Positions 44,774-53,832 of a DNA stretch of 64,000 bases are shown here, piece after piece (within the stretch, counting starts at the first letter, position 1; each line of letters starts with the position of its first letter). The notes below the pieces were generated by a model that ran no database searches, was not told the origin of the DNA, and saw nothing but the letters and a program-made list of their open reading frames with translations. This DNA is from CAISKJ01 sp046351555 (GTDB lineage Bacteria > Myxococcota_A > Polyangia > Polyangiales > Ga0077539): NCBI GenBank assembly GCA_046351555.1, contig JAXLYI010000010.1:1-64000 (forward strand). Direction: 5' to 3'. Position numbers and translations under genes: made by a program.

Positions 44774-45301
44774 ATGTACCCACCCCCGCCCCCGCCGCCT
44801 CCCCCCGCGAAGATGTCCACCGGCGCGAAGGTCGCCCTCGTCGTCGGCGTCCTGATCGTCGGCGCCTGCGCGGTCTGCGTGGGCGTGGCGGTGGTCGGCG
44901 GCTACTGGGTGAAGCAGCAGGCGCCGGCGATGCTGGACGACGTCCGCGGCGCCGTCCGCGAGGCGCGCGCCTTCGGGCAGTCGCACGCGCAGGCCGACTG
45001 CGTGCCCGAGGGCGTGCGGCGCGCGACGGCGTGCGGGCAGACGGAGTTCCGCTGCGCGATGCGGGCGAGCGCCTTCCTCAACGCGTGCGTGCGGGCGGCC
45101 GCGGCGAGCCAGGGGTTCTGCGACCGCGTGCCGCCGTCGCGCGAGATGGCCGGGTCGGCGCAGTGGCGCGCGGACACGTGCGCGGCGCAGGGGCGGCCCA
45201 ACGACCCGCGGTGCAGCAACGTGCTCACCGCGGTGCAGGGCTACTGCGACCGCCCGGGCCCGCTGCCGCCGGAGCTCGACGGCGCCGACGCGGGGCGGTG
45301 A
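44774..45301 (+). CDS. membrane-anchored Cys-rich protein
   Basis: A 175-residue protein with an N-terminal poly-Pro stretch (MYPPPPPPPPPAK), one membrane segment (VALVVGVLIVGACAVCVGVAVVGGYW), then an outer domain with eight Cys: ADCVPEG, TACGQTEFRC, NACVRAAA, GFCDRVP, DTCAAQ, RCSNVL, GYCDRP. The Cys spacing suggests four disulphides. Topology is N-in, C-out. The protein is not recognised. A TAGCGT element is ten bases upstream of the ATG. Confidence 0.75.
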   Translation: MYPPPPPPPPPAKMSTGAKVALVVGVLIVGACAVCVGVAVVGGYWVKQQAPAMLDDVRGAVREARAFGQSHAQADCVPEGVRRATACGQTEFRCAMRASAFLNACVRAAAASQGFCDRVPPSREMAGSAQWRADTCAAQGRPNDPRCSNVLTAVQGYCDRPGPLPPELDGADAGR

Positions 45302-45305
45302 CGGG

Positions 45306-45722
45306 TCACTTCGCGCGCATTCGGTTGTTGCGCGGGTTGTGCTCGAGCTCGGCGAGCCCGAGCGCCTCGAGGAGCGGCGGGAGGTACATTCCGAAGCGCC
45401 CGCGCAGCCCCTTCTTCTGCCCGTACCAGCCGCCGACGGGGTTGTCCGCGGCCCTGCCCCACGCCTCCACGGTGCCCGGCGCGGCGTCCTTCTGCTCGTC
45501 GGCGGCGCCGAGCGGGACCCAGTCGCTGCGCGCCTTCAGCATCGCGTGGAGGTCGTCGACCGCGCGGGCGAGGTACTTGAGGGTGGTGGTCCCCACCTGG
45601 CAGACGAGCACCGGGGGCGCCGCGGCGTCGTCGCGGTAGAGGGTGTAGTCCGCCGTGAGCGGCGGGGTCTTGAGGCGCCAGGGGTCTTCCTTCGTTCCGG
45701 TGCCCGACCAGTGCTTCGTCAT
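45306..45722 (-). CDS. conserved hypothetical protein
   Basis: A 138-residue soluble protein: MTKHWSGTGTKEDPWRLKTPP, then LVCQVGTTTLKYLARAVDDLHAMLK, WVPLGAADEQ, VEAWGRAADNPVGGWYGQKKG and a C-terminal GMYLPPLLEALGLAELEHNPRNN. I recognise this pattern from uncharacterised proteins of proteobacteria and Myxococcota. Function unknown. It is convergent with the preceding gene (gap 4 bases). Confidence 0.75.
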   Translation of the reverse strand: MTKHWSGTGTKEDPWRLKTPPLTADYTLYRDDAAAPPVLVCQVGTTTLKYLARAVDDLHAMLKARSDWVPLGAADEQKDAAPGTVEAWGRAADNPVGGWYGQKKGLRGRFGMYLPPLLEALGLAELEHNPRNNRMRAK

Positions 45723-45789
45723 CGTGGGTCGCTCCTCGCGGCGCGCGGTGAGGGTGCGCCGCGGGCCGGGAGCGTCGCCGCCGCGCGCG

Positions 45790-46626
45790 CTACCCGTCTT
45801 GTAAGAACAGGACCACGTTGGGCGCGAAGTCGTCGGGCCCCGCCGGCGGGTAGTAGCCCCGGTAGCCGCGGGGCACGCCCCCCGTGAAGCGCCGGAAGTC
45901 CTTGATGAAGTGGGCCTGGTCGAAGTACCCGCAGCGCGCCGCGAGGTCGGCGAGGGGGCACACCGGGTCGCGCATGAGCCCGCGCAGCGCCGACTGGAAG
46001 CGGAGCACCCGCGCCGCGGCCTTCGGCGCGACGCCGAGGTGGCGCCCGAAGAGCCGCCCGAGCTGCCGCGCCGACACGCCCGCGACGGCCGCGGCCTCGC
46101 CCACGGTCGCGCCGCCGTCGGAGGCGACGAGCGCGGCGAGGGCGCGTTCGAAGGGGCGGCGCGCGGGGTCGTCGGCGAGGGCGGCGAGGAAGAAGGCGTC
46201 GAGCCGCGCGGCGCGCGCGTCGAGGGACGCGTCGCGGCGGAGCGCGTCGTCGAGCGCGGTCACGGCGCCGCCGAGGACGGCCTCGGGCCGCGGCGTATGG
46301 TCGGTGAAGGGCGCGAGCGGGACGCGCGCGAAGGGCGCGAGGCCCCCGAGGTGGAAGCGCACGCCGCACACCGACACCGCGCCGCGCTGCGTGATGCGGA
46401 TGGGCCGCAGGCGCTGCGCGTCGAGGGTGGAGCGACGGACCCGTCGCGGGGCTTCGCCGAGCGCGCGACGCGTGTAGGGGGCGCCGTGGTTGAAGACGAG
46501 GTCGGCGCGGGCGTCGACGAAGACGTCCACGCGCAGGTCGACGGGCGCGCCCGCGGCCGGCGTCACCGACCAGTAGTGCTCGATGTAGGGGCGGAGCGCG
46601 GGGGCGGGCGGGCGGAGCTCGTACAT
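45790..46626 (-). CDS. AraC-family transcriptional regulator
   Basis: A 278-residue regulator. The N-terminal part (about 1-155) is a ligand-sensing domain of the DUF6597/cupin type (RPYIEHYWSV, GVRFHLGGLAPFARVPL). The C-terminal AraC DNA-binding domain has two helix-turn-helix motifs: VGEAAAVAGVSARQLGRLFGRHLGVAPKAAARVLRFQ in type, and LADLAARCGYFDQAHFIKDFRRFTGGVPRGY. Probable target unknown; neighbours are not obviously catabolic. Confidence 0.9.
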   Translation of the reverse strand: MYELRPPAPALRPYIEHYWSVTPAAGAPVDLRVDVFVDARADLVFNHGAPYTRRALGEAPRRVRRSTLDAQRLRPIRITQRGAVSVCGVRFHLGGLAPFARVPLAPFTDHTPRPEAVLGGAVTALDDALRRDASLDARAARLDAFFLAALADDPARRPFERALAALVASDGGATVGEAAAVAGVSARQLGRLFGRHLGVAPKAAARVLRFQSALRGLMRDPVCPLADLAARCGYFDQAHFIKDFRRFTGGVPRGYRGYYPPAGPDDFAPNVVLFLQDG

Positions 46627-46636
46627 CGAGGCGACG

Positions 46637-47428
46637 TCAGGGGCCGCGGCGCAGGAGCTCGATGGTGCCGGGCTCGCGCGCGCCCGAGGTGGACGCGTCG
46701 CGGTAGCGCAGGCGGTCGCCGGTGACGCAGTAGTCCCAGCGGCGGTTGAGCGTGGCGGAGACGATCTGGTTGTTCATGGTGGTGTAGCCGTCGCCGTCGC
46801 GGAGGCTGCCGGTCTGGCGAACGGCGCAGCGGCAGTCGCGCGCGGCCCCCTCGGCGACGCAGGCGGAGTCGGGGAAGGCACCGCGGATGGCGTTCTGGAT
46901 GGCGTCGCAGCCGCCGACCACGGCCGCGCAGAGGGCGGGGATGGAGAGCTCGGCCTGCACCTCCCACTGGGCCGCGCGGGCGGCGATGGCGGGGCCGAAG
47001 GCGACGCGTCCGCGGGCGCGCCCGGTGGCGCTGGTGACGCGCGCGCCGGGGCAGCGCATGAGCTCGGCGGGGACGGGCAGGTCGAAGCAGCCGCCGGCGA
47101 CGTCCCAGGTGCCGGCCACCGCGCCGCCGCAGGCGACGAGCGGCGGGCACGAGGTGGTGGTGCGGACGTCGAGCGGGACCCACGGGGGCTCGCCGAGCGT
47201 TCCGGCGTCGGGGAGCAGCGGGCCCGCGTCGGTGGGTGGGAGCAGCGGGGCGTCGGGGGAGGATGCGTCGGGCGCAGGGGCGTCGGGGGAAGGCGCGTCG
47301 AGCGCGGGGGCGTCGGGGGACGATGCGTCAGGGGAGGACGCGTCGGGGGAGGACGCGTCGGGCGCGGAGACGACCGCGGGCGAGGCGCAGGCGGCGAGGA
47401 GCGCGAGGAGGGGGAGCGTGCGGTGCAT
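46637..47428 (-). CDS. lipoprotein with SPDA linker
   Basis: A 263-residue lipoprotein: signal MHRTLPLLALLAAC, then a repeated Asp-Ala-Ser-Ser-Pro linker (about 20-75), then a globular domain with paired Cys (TSCPPLVACGG, GGCFDLPVP, LCAAVVGGCDAI, SACVAEGAARDCRCAV) likely in disulphides. The last part (SATLNRRWDYCVTGDRLRYR) looks like a beta-sheet ending. Not recognised. A TATACC element lies 11 bases upstream of the ATG. Confidence 0.72.
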   Translation of the reverse strand: MHRTLPLLALLAACASPAVVSAPDASSPDASSPDASSPDAPALDAPSPDAPAPDASSPDAPLLPPTDAGPLLPDAGTLGEPPWVPLDVRTTTSCPPLVACGGAVAGTWDVAGGCFDLPVPAELMRCPGARVTSATGRARGRVAFGPAIAARAAQWEVQAELSIPALCAAVVGGCDAIQNAIRGAFPDSACVAEGAARDCRCAVRQTGSLRDGDGYTTMNNQIVSATLNRRWDYCVTGDRLRYRDASTSGAREPGTIELLRRGP

Positions 47429-47439
47429 GGCGGCGCGAG

Positions 47440-47445
47440 GGTATA
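47440..47445 (-). promoter_or_regulatory. -10 element for lipoprotein gene
   Basis: TATACC on the reverse strand, 11 bases before the ATG. Confidence 0.45.
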
Positions 47446-47585
47446 CGCGCGCGCGGCGGTTGTCCTGCGCGCGGGGCGACCGGTGGTGGGCAGCGTGCCC
47501 CGCCGTTCGCCGAGCCTCACGGCGGGTTACCACCGGTGCGTGCTGGAGAGCGGAGTGGCGCTGGCCGCGGCCCCGCGGGCGGCGG

Positions 47586-47591
47586 TAGCGT
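47586..47591 (+). promoter_or_regulatory. -10 element, probable leaderless start
   Basis: TAGCGT nine bases before the ATG of the ATP-grasp gene. Confidence 0.5.
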
Positions 47592-47600
47592 CCGCGCGCC

Positions 47601-48473
47601 ATGACCCGCCTCGACGTCGCCCTCGCCACCTGCCGCACGCTCCCCGAGCCCGACGCCGACGAGGCCCCCCTGCTCGACGCGCTCGCCGCCGCCGGGCTCG
47701 CCGCGCGCTCGCTCGCGTGGGACGACCCCGACGCGCCCTTCGCCGACGCCCGCGTCGTGCTCCTCCGCTCGACGTGGAACTACGTCCACCACCTCGACGC
47801 CTTCCTCGCGTGGGTCGACGCCTGCGGCCCGCGCCTCGTCAACCCCGCCCCCGTCGTCCGCTGGAACCACCACAAACGCTACCTCGCCGACCTCGTCGCG
47901 CGCGGCGTCGCCGCGGTGCCCACCGAGCACGTCACGCGCGGCACGGGCCGGCGACTCGACGACGTGCTCACTTCACGCGGATGGAACGAAGCCGTCGCCA
48001 AACCCGCCGTCTCCGCAGCGTCGTTCGAAACGCGGCGCGTGCGGGTCGGCGACGCGGCGGCGGGCGCGTGGTTCGACGGCGCACTGGAGGCGCGCGACAT
48101 GATGGTGCAGCCCTACGTGCGCTCGGTGGAGGCGTACGGCGAGCGCTCGCTGGTGTGGGTCGACGGCGCGGTGACCCACGCGATCCGCAAGACGCCGCGC
48201 TTCACCGGCGAGGGCGAGCGCGTGTCGACGGGCGCGGTCGCGGTGGCCGACGACGAGCGCGCCTTCGCGGGCGAGGCCGTGCGCGCCGCGGAGTCCCTCA
48301 CCGACAGCGCCGTGCACTATGCGCGCGTCGACGTGGTTCGCGACGAGGCGGGCGCGCTCCAGGTGATGGAGCTCGAGCTCATCGAGCCGTCGCTCTTCTT
48401 CGCGCAGGGACCCGACGCGCTCGTCCGACTCACCGCCGCGCTCGCGCGCCGTTGCGGTAGAGTCGCGGGATGA
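47601..48473 (+). CDS. ATP-grasp domain protein
   Basis: A 290-residue ATP-grasp enzyme, RimK/glutathione-synthetase-like. The pre-ATP-grasp half has ARVVLLRSTWNYVHHLDAFLAWV. The ATP-grasp half has AVAKPAVSAASFETRRV, MVQPYVRSVEAYGERSLVWVDG in type, and YARVDVVRDEAG with a final VMELELIEPSLFF for Mg binding. It would ligate a carboxylate to an amine using ATP; substrates unknown. It overlaps the GH44 gene by four bases. A link between the two functions is not obvious. Confidence 0.85.
   Translation: MTRLDVALATCRTLPEPDADEAPLLDALAAAGLAARSLAWDDPDAPFADARVVLLRSTWNYVHHLDAFLAWVDACGPRLVNPAPVVRWNHHKRYLADLVARGVAAVPTEHVTRGTGRRLDDVLTSRGWNEAVAKPAVSAASFETRRVRVGDAAAGAWFDGALEARDMMVQPYVRSVEAYGERSLVWVDGAVTHAIRKTPRFTGEGERVSTGAVAVADDERAFAGEAVRAAESLTDSAVHYARVDVVRDEAGALQVMELELIEPSLFFAQGPDALVRLTAALARRCGRVAG
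48458..48463 (+). promoter_or_regulatory. -10 element inside upstream gene
   Basis: TAGAGT six bases before the ATG of the GH44 gene, within the 3' end of the ATP-grasp gene. It allows independent transcription of the glucanase. Confidence 0.4.
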
Positions 48474-50455
48474 CGTTGTCCTCGCGCTGGTCGGTTCTCT
48501 TCGTCGCCTCGCTCGCCGCGTGCAGCGACCCGGTGTCGTCGCCCCCCGCCGACGTCGCCGCGCCCGACGCGGACGACGCGCCCGCCGAGCTCGCGGAGGT
48601 GGGCGACGAACCTGGCGACCTCGATGTTCCGGTGGAGGTGGGTGACGACCTCGGCGGACTCGACGTCCCCACGGACAACACCGCGCCCGATGCCGCACCC
48701 GACGCACGCCCGGATGCTGCCCCCGACGCAGCACCCGACGCACGCGCGGACGCAGCCCTCGACGCGCGCCCCGACGCTGCCCCCGATGCAGCGCCCGACG
48801 CACGCGCGGACGCGACGCTCGACGCTGCCCCCGACGCGCGCCCCGACGCACCTACCGACGCCGCCCCCGACGCGCGCCCCGACGCACCCGCGGACGCGCC
48901 CGCGGACGCCGCGCTGGTGACGCCCGGCGACCCCGGCACGACCGACGTCCGCCTCACCGTGCGCGGCGATCTCCCCCGCCGCCCCATCTCCCCGCTCATC
49001 TACGGCTGGAACTCCCCCGACTGGGCCCGCGCCCGCGGCGTCACCTTCACCCGCGCCGGCGGCAACCGCATGACCGCCTGGAACTGGGAGACCAGCGCCT
49101 CCAACGCCGGCAACGACTACCGCTACCAGAACGACAACTACCTCTGCCAGAACGCCGGCTGCGACCGCCCCGGCGAGGTCGCCCGCCGCGCCGTCGACGA
49201 CGCCTTCGCCCACAACAGCTCGATCGTGCTCACCGTGCCGATGGCGGGCTACGTCTCGGCCGACGCGCGCGGCGACGGCGACGTGCGCGCCTCGGGGTCG
49301 TCGTACCTCACCACGCGCTTCCACCGCAGCGTCGCGCGCAAGGGCGCGGCCTTCACCCTCCCGCCCTCGCTCACCGACAGCGCGGTGTACCAAGACGAGT
49401 TCGCCCACTGGGTCCAGACCACCTGGCCGGCGGCCGCGCGCGGCGGGCGCTCGATCTTCTTCGCGCTCGACAACGAGCCCGACCTCTGGTCGAGCACGCA
49501 CGCCGAGATCCGCCCGACGCCCGTCACCTACGCCGACCTCATCGCGCGCTCGACCGAGCTCGCCGGCGCCCTCAAGGCCGTCGCCCCCGACGCGCTCGTG
49601 TTCGGCCCCGTGAGCTACGGCTGGCAGGGCTACGTCAACCTCCAGAACGCGCCCGACGCCATGGGCCGCGACTTCCTCGACACCTACCTCACCGAAATGC
49701 GCGCGGCCTCCGAGCGGGCCGGGCGGCGCCTCGTCGACGTGCTCGACCTCCACTGGTACCCCGAGGCCCAGGGCGGCGGCACCCGCGTCACCGAGGACGG
49801 CGCCAACACAGCCCTCGCCGACGCGCGCGTCCAGGCGCCCCGCTCGCTCTGGGACCCGGCCTACACCGAGTCGAGCTGGATCGCCATGTGGGGCACGAGC
49901 GGCCCGATCACCCTGCTCCCGCGCGTGCAAGCGAAGGTCGACGCGCGCTGGCCCGGCACCCGCATCGCCTTCACCGAGTACTACTACGGCGGCGGCGCGG
50001 ACATCTCCGGCGGCGTCGCCGAGGCCGACGTGCTCGGCGTCTTCGGCCGCGAGGGCGTCTTCGCCGCCAACCTCTGGCACATGGGCATGACCGACGACCG
50101 CTTCCCCTACGCCGCCCTCGCGATGTACCGCGACTACGACGGCGCAGGCGGCGCCTTCGGCGACACCTCCGTCCGCGCCACCGCCAGCGACGACGCGCGC
50201 GCCGCGGTGTACGCGAGCTCGGACTCCTCGGGCGCCGCGCGCATGGTGGTGGTCGCGATCAACCGCACGACGTCGGCTATCACCGCGGGCCTCGCCGTCA
50301 CCGACGTCCGCCGCTACGCCCGCGCCGAGGTGTGGCAGCTCACGGCCGCCGCCGCCGCGCCTCGCCGCGGCACCGACCTCACCGCGACGGCGACCAACGC
50401 CTTCCGCGTGCCGCTCCCCGCGCGCAGCGTCACCACGCTGGTGCTGCGGCCGTAG
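48470..50455 (+). CDS. GH44 endoglucanase lipoprotein
   Basis: A 661-residue secreted glycoside hydrolase family 44 enzyme. A lipoprotein signal (LFVASLAAC) is followed by a roughly 130-residue linker that repeats Pro-Asp-Ala-Ala-Pro-Asp-Ala-Arg. The catalytic part starts RPISPLIYGWNSPDW (GH44 start), has ALDNEPDLWSSTH with acid/base E336, LDLHWYPEAQGG, and FTEYYYGGGADISG with nucleophile E503. A beta-sandwich C-terminal domain ends TTLVLRP. It degrades beta-1,4-glucans (cellulose, xyloglucan) at the cell surface. Confidence 0.93.
   Translation: MTLSSRWSVLFVASLAACSDPVSSPPADVAAPDADDAPAELAEVGDEPGDLDVPVEVGDDLGGLDVPTDNTAPDAAPDARPDAAPDAAPDARADAALDARPDAAPDAAPDARADATLDAAPDARPDAPTDAAPDARPDAPADAPADAALVTPGDPGTTDVRLTVRGDLPRRPISPLIYGWNSPDWARARGVTFTRAGGNRMTAWNWETSASNAGNDYRYQNDNYLCQNAGCDRPGEVARRAVDDAFAHNSSIVLTVPMAGYVSADARGDGDVRASGSSYLTTRFHRSVARKGAAFTLPPSLTDSAVYQDEFAHWVQTTWPAAARGGRSIFFALDNEPDLWSSTHAEIRPTPVTYADLIARSTELAGALKAVAPDALVFGPVSYGWQGYVNLQNAPDAMGRDFLDTYLTEMRAASERAGRRLVDVLDLHWYPEAQGGGTRVTEDGANTALADARVQAPRSLWDPAYTESSWIAMWGTSGPITLLPRVQAKVDARWPGTRIAFTEYYYGGGADISGGVAEADVLGVFGREGVFAANLWHMGMTDDRFPYAALAMYRDYDGAGGAFGDTSVRATASDDARAAVYASSDSSGAARMVVVAINRTTSAITAGLAVTDVRRYARAEVWQLTAAAAAPRRGTDLTATATNAFRVPLPARSVTTLVLRP
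48690..48915 (+). repeat. DNA repeats coding Asp/Ala/Pro linker
   Basis: Irregular 12-24-bp units of the type CCCGACGCAxxC code for the PDA linker of the GH44 enzyme. Such linkers probably vary in length by slippage. Confidence 0.7.
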
Positions 50456-50461
50456 CGTTCG

Positions 50462-50935
50462 TCAGCCGGTCTGGAAGGCGGCGGGCAGGAAGAAGGTCAC
50501 CGCCACGCCGACGCCCACCACCCCGAGCACCATCGCGACGAACACCGCGATGAGGTAGATGCGCTGCAGCGCGAACATCCGCGCGAGGGCGGCCATCGCC
50601 TCCATCAGGTTGCGGATGTCGTTGCCCTCGGTGGAGACGATGCGCGCGACGGGCTCGGAGGCGTTGCGGAGCCACATGCCCGTCACCACCAGCAGCGCGG
50701 CCGAGATCGCCATCGGCACCGACGACACCAGCGCCGGCGCGCCGCCCATCCACACGTGGGCGACGGCCACCAGCACGAGGAACGCGCCCGCCGCGCCCTG
50801 CGCCGTCCCGACGAAGCGCATCTGCGCCGCCAGCGCGGAGAAGACCGCGTTCTCCGGCGGGCCGAACTCGTACTCGCGGGCGGGCGCGGGGAAGATGTGG
50901 GGGTCGGCGGCGGGGGCGGCGGCGGGCGTGGCCAT
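50462..50935 (-). CDS. membrane protein with four helices
   Basis: A 157-residue membrane protein. After a Pro/Ala-rich start and AREYEFGPPENAVFSALAAQMRF, helices follow: GAAGAFLVLVAVAHVWM, PMAISAALLVVTGMWL, and near the end YLIAVFVAMVLGVVGVGVAVTFF. Between them, STEGNDIRNLMEAMAALARMF looks like a cytoplasmic helix. Not recognised. It follows the kinase gene on the same strand after 18 bases and may be co-transcribed with it. Confidence 0.65.
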   Translation of the reverse strand: MATPAAAPAADPHIFPAPAREYEFGPPENAVFSALAAQMRFVGTAQGAAGAFLVLVAVAHVWMGGAPALVSSVPMAISAALLVVTGMWLRNASEPVARIVSTEGNDIRNLMEAMAALARMFALQRIYLIAVFVAMVLGVVGVGVAVTFFLPAAFQTG

Positions 50936-50953
50936 GGGGTTCCGTGGGGGGCG

Positions 50954-53695
50954 TTAGCGTTGCAGTTCGGCGGCGGCGAAGAGCCAGGGGGCGAGCGCGG
51001 GCGTGGGCGCGCCGGCGATGCGCTCGGCGGAGGCCCCGACGCGCCCGATGGCGAGCGCGCGGAGCGAGGCGAGCGCGCGGCGCGTCGCGGGGTCGAGCGA
51101 CGGGGGCGGGTCGCGCAAGAGCTCGGTGAGGGCGAGCGCGGTCCACGGCTCCCACGACGGCGCCGCGGCGCAGCCCCGCTCGGGCGGGCAGCGGGAGAGC
51201 AGCGTGCGGGCGAAGGACTCCGCGACGGCCGGCGCGTCGGCCGACGCCACCGTGCCGAGGGGACGCCCCTGCCAGAGCGCCCAGCACGTCCTCGCGTCGA
51301 CGCCCGGGGGCGCCGCGCCCGTCGCGAGCCGCCGCGCCGCCGACGCCGCCAGCCCCGCGCGCGCAGCGTCCGCCGCCGCGCCTGTGCCGACGCCCGCGCG
51401 CCGCGCCTCCACCAGCGCCCAGAGCGCCATCGCCGCGGCCTCGTCGGTCGCGCGCCCCGCCGCGTCCGTGAACGTCCCGTCGGGCCGCCGCTGCGCCACC
51501 AGCGCGTCGGCCGCGAGGCGCACCCGGTCGAGCGCCGTCGCCGCGTGGTTGGCCTGCGCCATCTGCGCGTACGCCACCAGCGCCCACGCGGTCGCGTCGG
51601 CCGCCGGCGCGCCACCGACCGCGGCGCCCCAGCCGTGCGGGCCCCGCGTGCGGTCGAGCGCCGCGAGCAACCGGAGCTGCTGCTCGGGCGCCAGCGAAGC
51701 CCCCGCCGTGTGCCCCCGCAGGAGCGCCGTGAACTGCTGCGCCGCCTCCGCCCCCGACGCGGGCTGCCGCGCGAGGAGCGACTGCGACCAGCGCGCGACG
51801 CACGCCTGGAGCGCCGAACGGTCGGCCGGCGCCAGCGCCACGCTCGACAGCGCGGGCGACTCGGGCGGCGCCTGACGGGAGCGCATCAGCACGACCACCG
51901 CGGCCAGCACGAGGCCCACCGCGACGATCGCCGCGGCCACCAGCGGCCCCACCCGGCTCGGCGGCGGGGGCTTCTGCACCACCGGGAGCAGCGTGGTGAC
52001 CGCGCCCGCCACCGCTGCGCGGCGCGCCCGGTTGTGGACGAACGCCGCCGCGGCCTCCGACTCCTCCGCCGCCTGCGACACGCGCTGCGCGAGCAGGTCG
52101 GGCTTCGCCTGAGGCGCCGGGCGGGGCTTCGAAGCCGGGTGCGGCGCGGGCACCGGCGCGGGCTGCGGCACCGGCGCAGGCGCGTGGTGAACCAGCGGGA
52201 GCGGGTCCATCGTCTGGCGTGGGTGCGCGGCGTTGGTCACCAGCGGGAGCGCCTCCATCGTCTGGCGCGCGGCGCCCGTCCCGTCGCCCGGCGTCGCGCG
52301 CTGCACGAGCGGGAGCGCCTCCATCGTCTGCCGCGGCTCGTGGAGCGCGCCCACCGTGGGCATCTTGATCGTGAGCGCCTCGGAGGCGTCGCGCGCCCGC
52401 GGCCCGCTCGCCGGGGGAGAGCCCGCCGAGCGGACGCGCTGCATCGGCATCCGGCTCGCGGGGATCGTCGGGCGCTCCTCCGGGTCCGACGCCTTCGCGA
52501 CCGGGAGCGAGGTGACCGCGGGCTCCACCGGCGCGTTGGCGGGCGCGACGGGCACGCTCGGCGCGGTGGGCGCGGGGGCTCGGCCGGCGGGCGGCGACGC
52601 GCCGGGGCCCTTGCGCGGGCGGGGCTTCGCGTTGCGCGCGATCGCCGCGGGGATGTTGGGCTCGGTGCGGGCGTACTGGTCGCGCGGGCCGCGGCCCTGG
52701 CGCTGCGCGTCGTCGAGGTCGGCGGCGAGCGGCGACGGAACCGCGCCCGGGCGCTTCGACGGCGGCTGCGTCGCCTGCGGGTCGAACAGGCGGAAGAGCT
52801 CGGCCACCGCGGCCCCCGCGCCCGCCGGCCGCTGCGCCGGGTCGGGGTCGATGCAGCGCAACAGCCACCGGTCGAACGACGGCGTGAGCTTCACCCCGCG
52901 CGCCGCGGCGAGCGTCGAAGGGAGCGGGTGCTGGCGGCGGTCGGGGATCCGCTCGAAGAGCGAGGCCGCGGTGTTTCCCTCCCAGTAGGGCGCGCCGACG
53001 AAGAGCTCGTAGGTGATGAGCGCGAGGGCCCACACGTCCGTCGCGGGCGAGAGCGGGGCGCCCTTCACGAGCTGCTCGGGGGCCATGTAGAGCGGCGTCC
53101 CGATGCGCTCGCCCTCGCTGCCCGAGCGCTCGCGAACGAGCTTGGCGACGCCGAAGTCGACGATCTTCACCCGCGGCGGCCCGTCATCGGGCGTGACGAG
53201 GAAGAGGTTGGCGGGCTTGAGGTCGCGGTGGACGATGCCCGCCGCGTGCACCTTGTCGAGCGCCGAGGCCACCTGCCGCAACAGCAAGAGCGTCTGCGAC
53301 GTCGGGATCGGCGCCGACGCGCCCCACGTCTCCGCGATGTACTGCGCGAGGTCGCGGCCGTGGAGGTACTCCATCACGAGGAAGGGGCGGCCGGTGCCCG
53401 GGTCGACGTCGCTGTCGATCACGCCGACGATGTGCTCGCTGTCGATGTCGGCGCAGGCCGTGGCCTCGCGGCGGAAGCGCTCGACCGCGGTCGGGTCTTC
53501 CATCACCTCGGGGTGGAGCACCTTGAGCGCGACGCGGCGCCGGGTGTTGACGTGCTCGGCCTCGTAGAGGTCGGCCATCGCGCCGGCGCTCATGCGCCGC
53601 ACGAGCCGGTAGCGCCGCGCGAACACGGCGCCCGTGCTGAGCGCGTCCGACGGCGTCACGCCGCCGGGCAGGGGGGGGTCTCCGGTCCCGATCAC
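50954..53695 (-). CDS. membrane Ser/Thr kinase with helical outer domain
   Basis: A 913-residue kinase. The catalytic domain (about 20-285) is intact: RRMSAGAMADLYEAE, VALKVLH, HRDLKPANL, VDFGVAK, GTPLYMAPEQ. A long Pro/Ala-rich region holds three copies of RQTMEALPLV/RQTMDPLPLV (52188-52345). A membrane segment (VAAAIVAVGLVLAAVVVLM, about 590) is followed by an extracytoplasmic all-helical domain with HGWGAAVGGAPAADATAWALVAYA and RRPDGTFTDAAGRATDEAAAMALWAL, reminiscent of terpene-cyclase-type toroid repeats. The GTG at 53695 is chosen since a TACCAT element is ten bases upstream. Confidence 0.88.
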   Translation of the reverse strand: MIGTGDPPLPGGVTPSDALSTGAVFARRYRLVRRMSAGAMADLYEAEHVNTRRRVALKVLHPEVMEDPTAVERFRREATACADIDSEHIVGVIDSDVDPGTGRPFLVMEYLHGRDLAQYIAETWGASAPIPTSQTLLLLRQVASALDKVHAAGIVHRDLKPANLFLVTPDDGPPRVKIVDFGVAKLVRERSGSEGERIGTPLYMAPEQLVKGAPLSPATDVWALALITYELFVGAPYWEGNTAASLFERIPDRRQHPLPSTLAAARGVKLTPSFDRWLLRCIDPDPAQRPAGAGAAVAELFRLFDPQATQPPSKRPGAVPSPLAADLDDAQRQGRGPRDQYARTEPNIPAAIARNAKPRPRKGPGASPPAGRAPAPTAPSVPVAPANAPVEPAVTSLPVAKASDPEERPTIPASRMPMQRVRSAGSPPASGPRARDASEALTIKMPTVGALHEPRQTMEALPLVQRATPGDGTGAARQTMEALPLVTNAAHPRQTMDPLPLVHHAPAPVPQPAPVPAPHPASKPRPAPQAKPDLLAQRVSQAAEESEAAAAFVHNRARRAAVAGAVTTLLPVVQKPPPPSRVGPLVAAAIVAVGLVLAAVVVLMRSRQAPPESPALSSVALAPADRSALQACVARWSQSLLARQPASGAEAAQQFTALLRGHTAGASLAPEQQLRLLAALDRTRGPHGWGAAVGGAPAADATAWALVAYAQMAQANHAATALDRVRLAADALVAQRRPDGTFTDAAGRATDEAAAMALWALVEARRAGVGTGAAADAARAGLAASAARRLATGAAPPGVDARTCWALWQGRPLGTVASADAPAVAESFARTLLSRCPPERGCAAAPSWEPWTALALTELLRDPPPSLDPATRRALASLRALAIGRVGASAERIAGAPTPALAPWLFAAAELQR
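52188..52345 (-). repeat. three coding repeats RQTMEALPLV
   Basis: Three near-identical 29-30-base units encode Arg-Gln-Thr-Met-(Glu/Asp)-(Ala/Pro)-Leu-Pro-Leu-Val in the juxtamembrane region of the kinase, spaced about 20 residues apart. Confidence 0.85.
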
Positions 53696-53705
53696 GACGG
53701 GCGCG

Positions 53706-53711
53706 ATGGTA
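53706..53711 (-). promoter_or_regulatory. -10 element for kinase gene
   Basis: TACCAT on the reverse strand, ten bases before the GTG at 53695; TTGACG lies upstream but with a short 14-base spacer. Confidence 0.4.
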
Positions 53712-53772
53712 TCAACCCCGCGGCCCGTCAAGCGAGTCTCACGACGCGAGAACCGCGCGCCGCCCCGGGGTC

Positions 53773-53802
53773 TTGACTTGCAACCCCCTCGGCGTGCATA
53801 GA
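53773..53802 (+). promoter_or_regulatory. sigma-70-like promoter of ctaB operon
   Basis: TTGACT at 53773-53778 and CATAGA at 53797-53802 with an 18-base spacer. The start codon is 30 bases on. Confidence 0.55.
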
Positions 53803-53832
53803 CCGGGCGCCCCCCGCTCCCCCCCTTCGCCC

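Noticed and set aside
43442..44986. Reverse frame coding a 7-residue repeat (VPER type) through the 21-bp array
   Set aside because: Array steps of 19 and 22 change the frame, and the rest of the frame lies antisense to a better gene.
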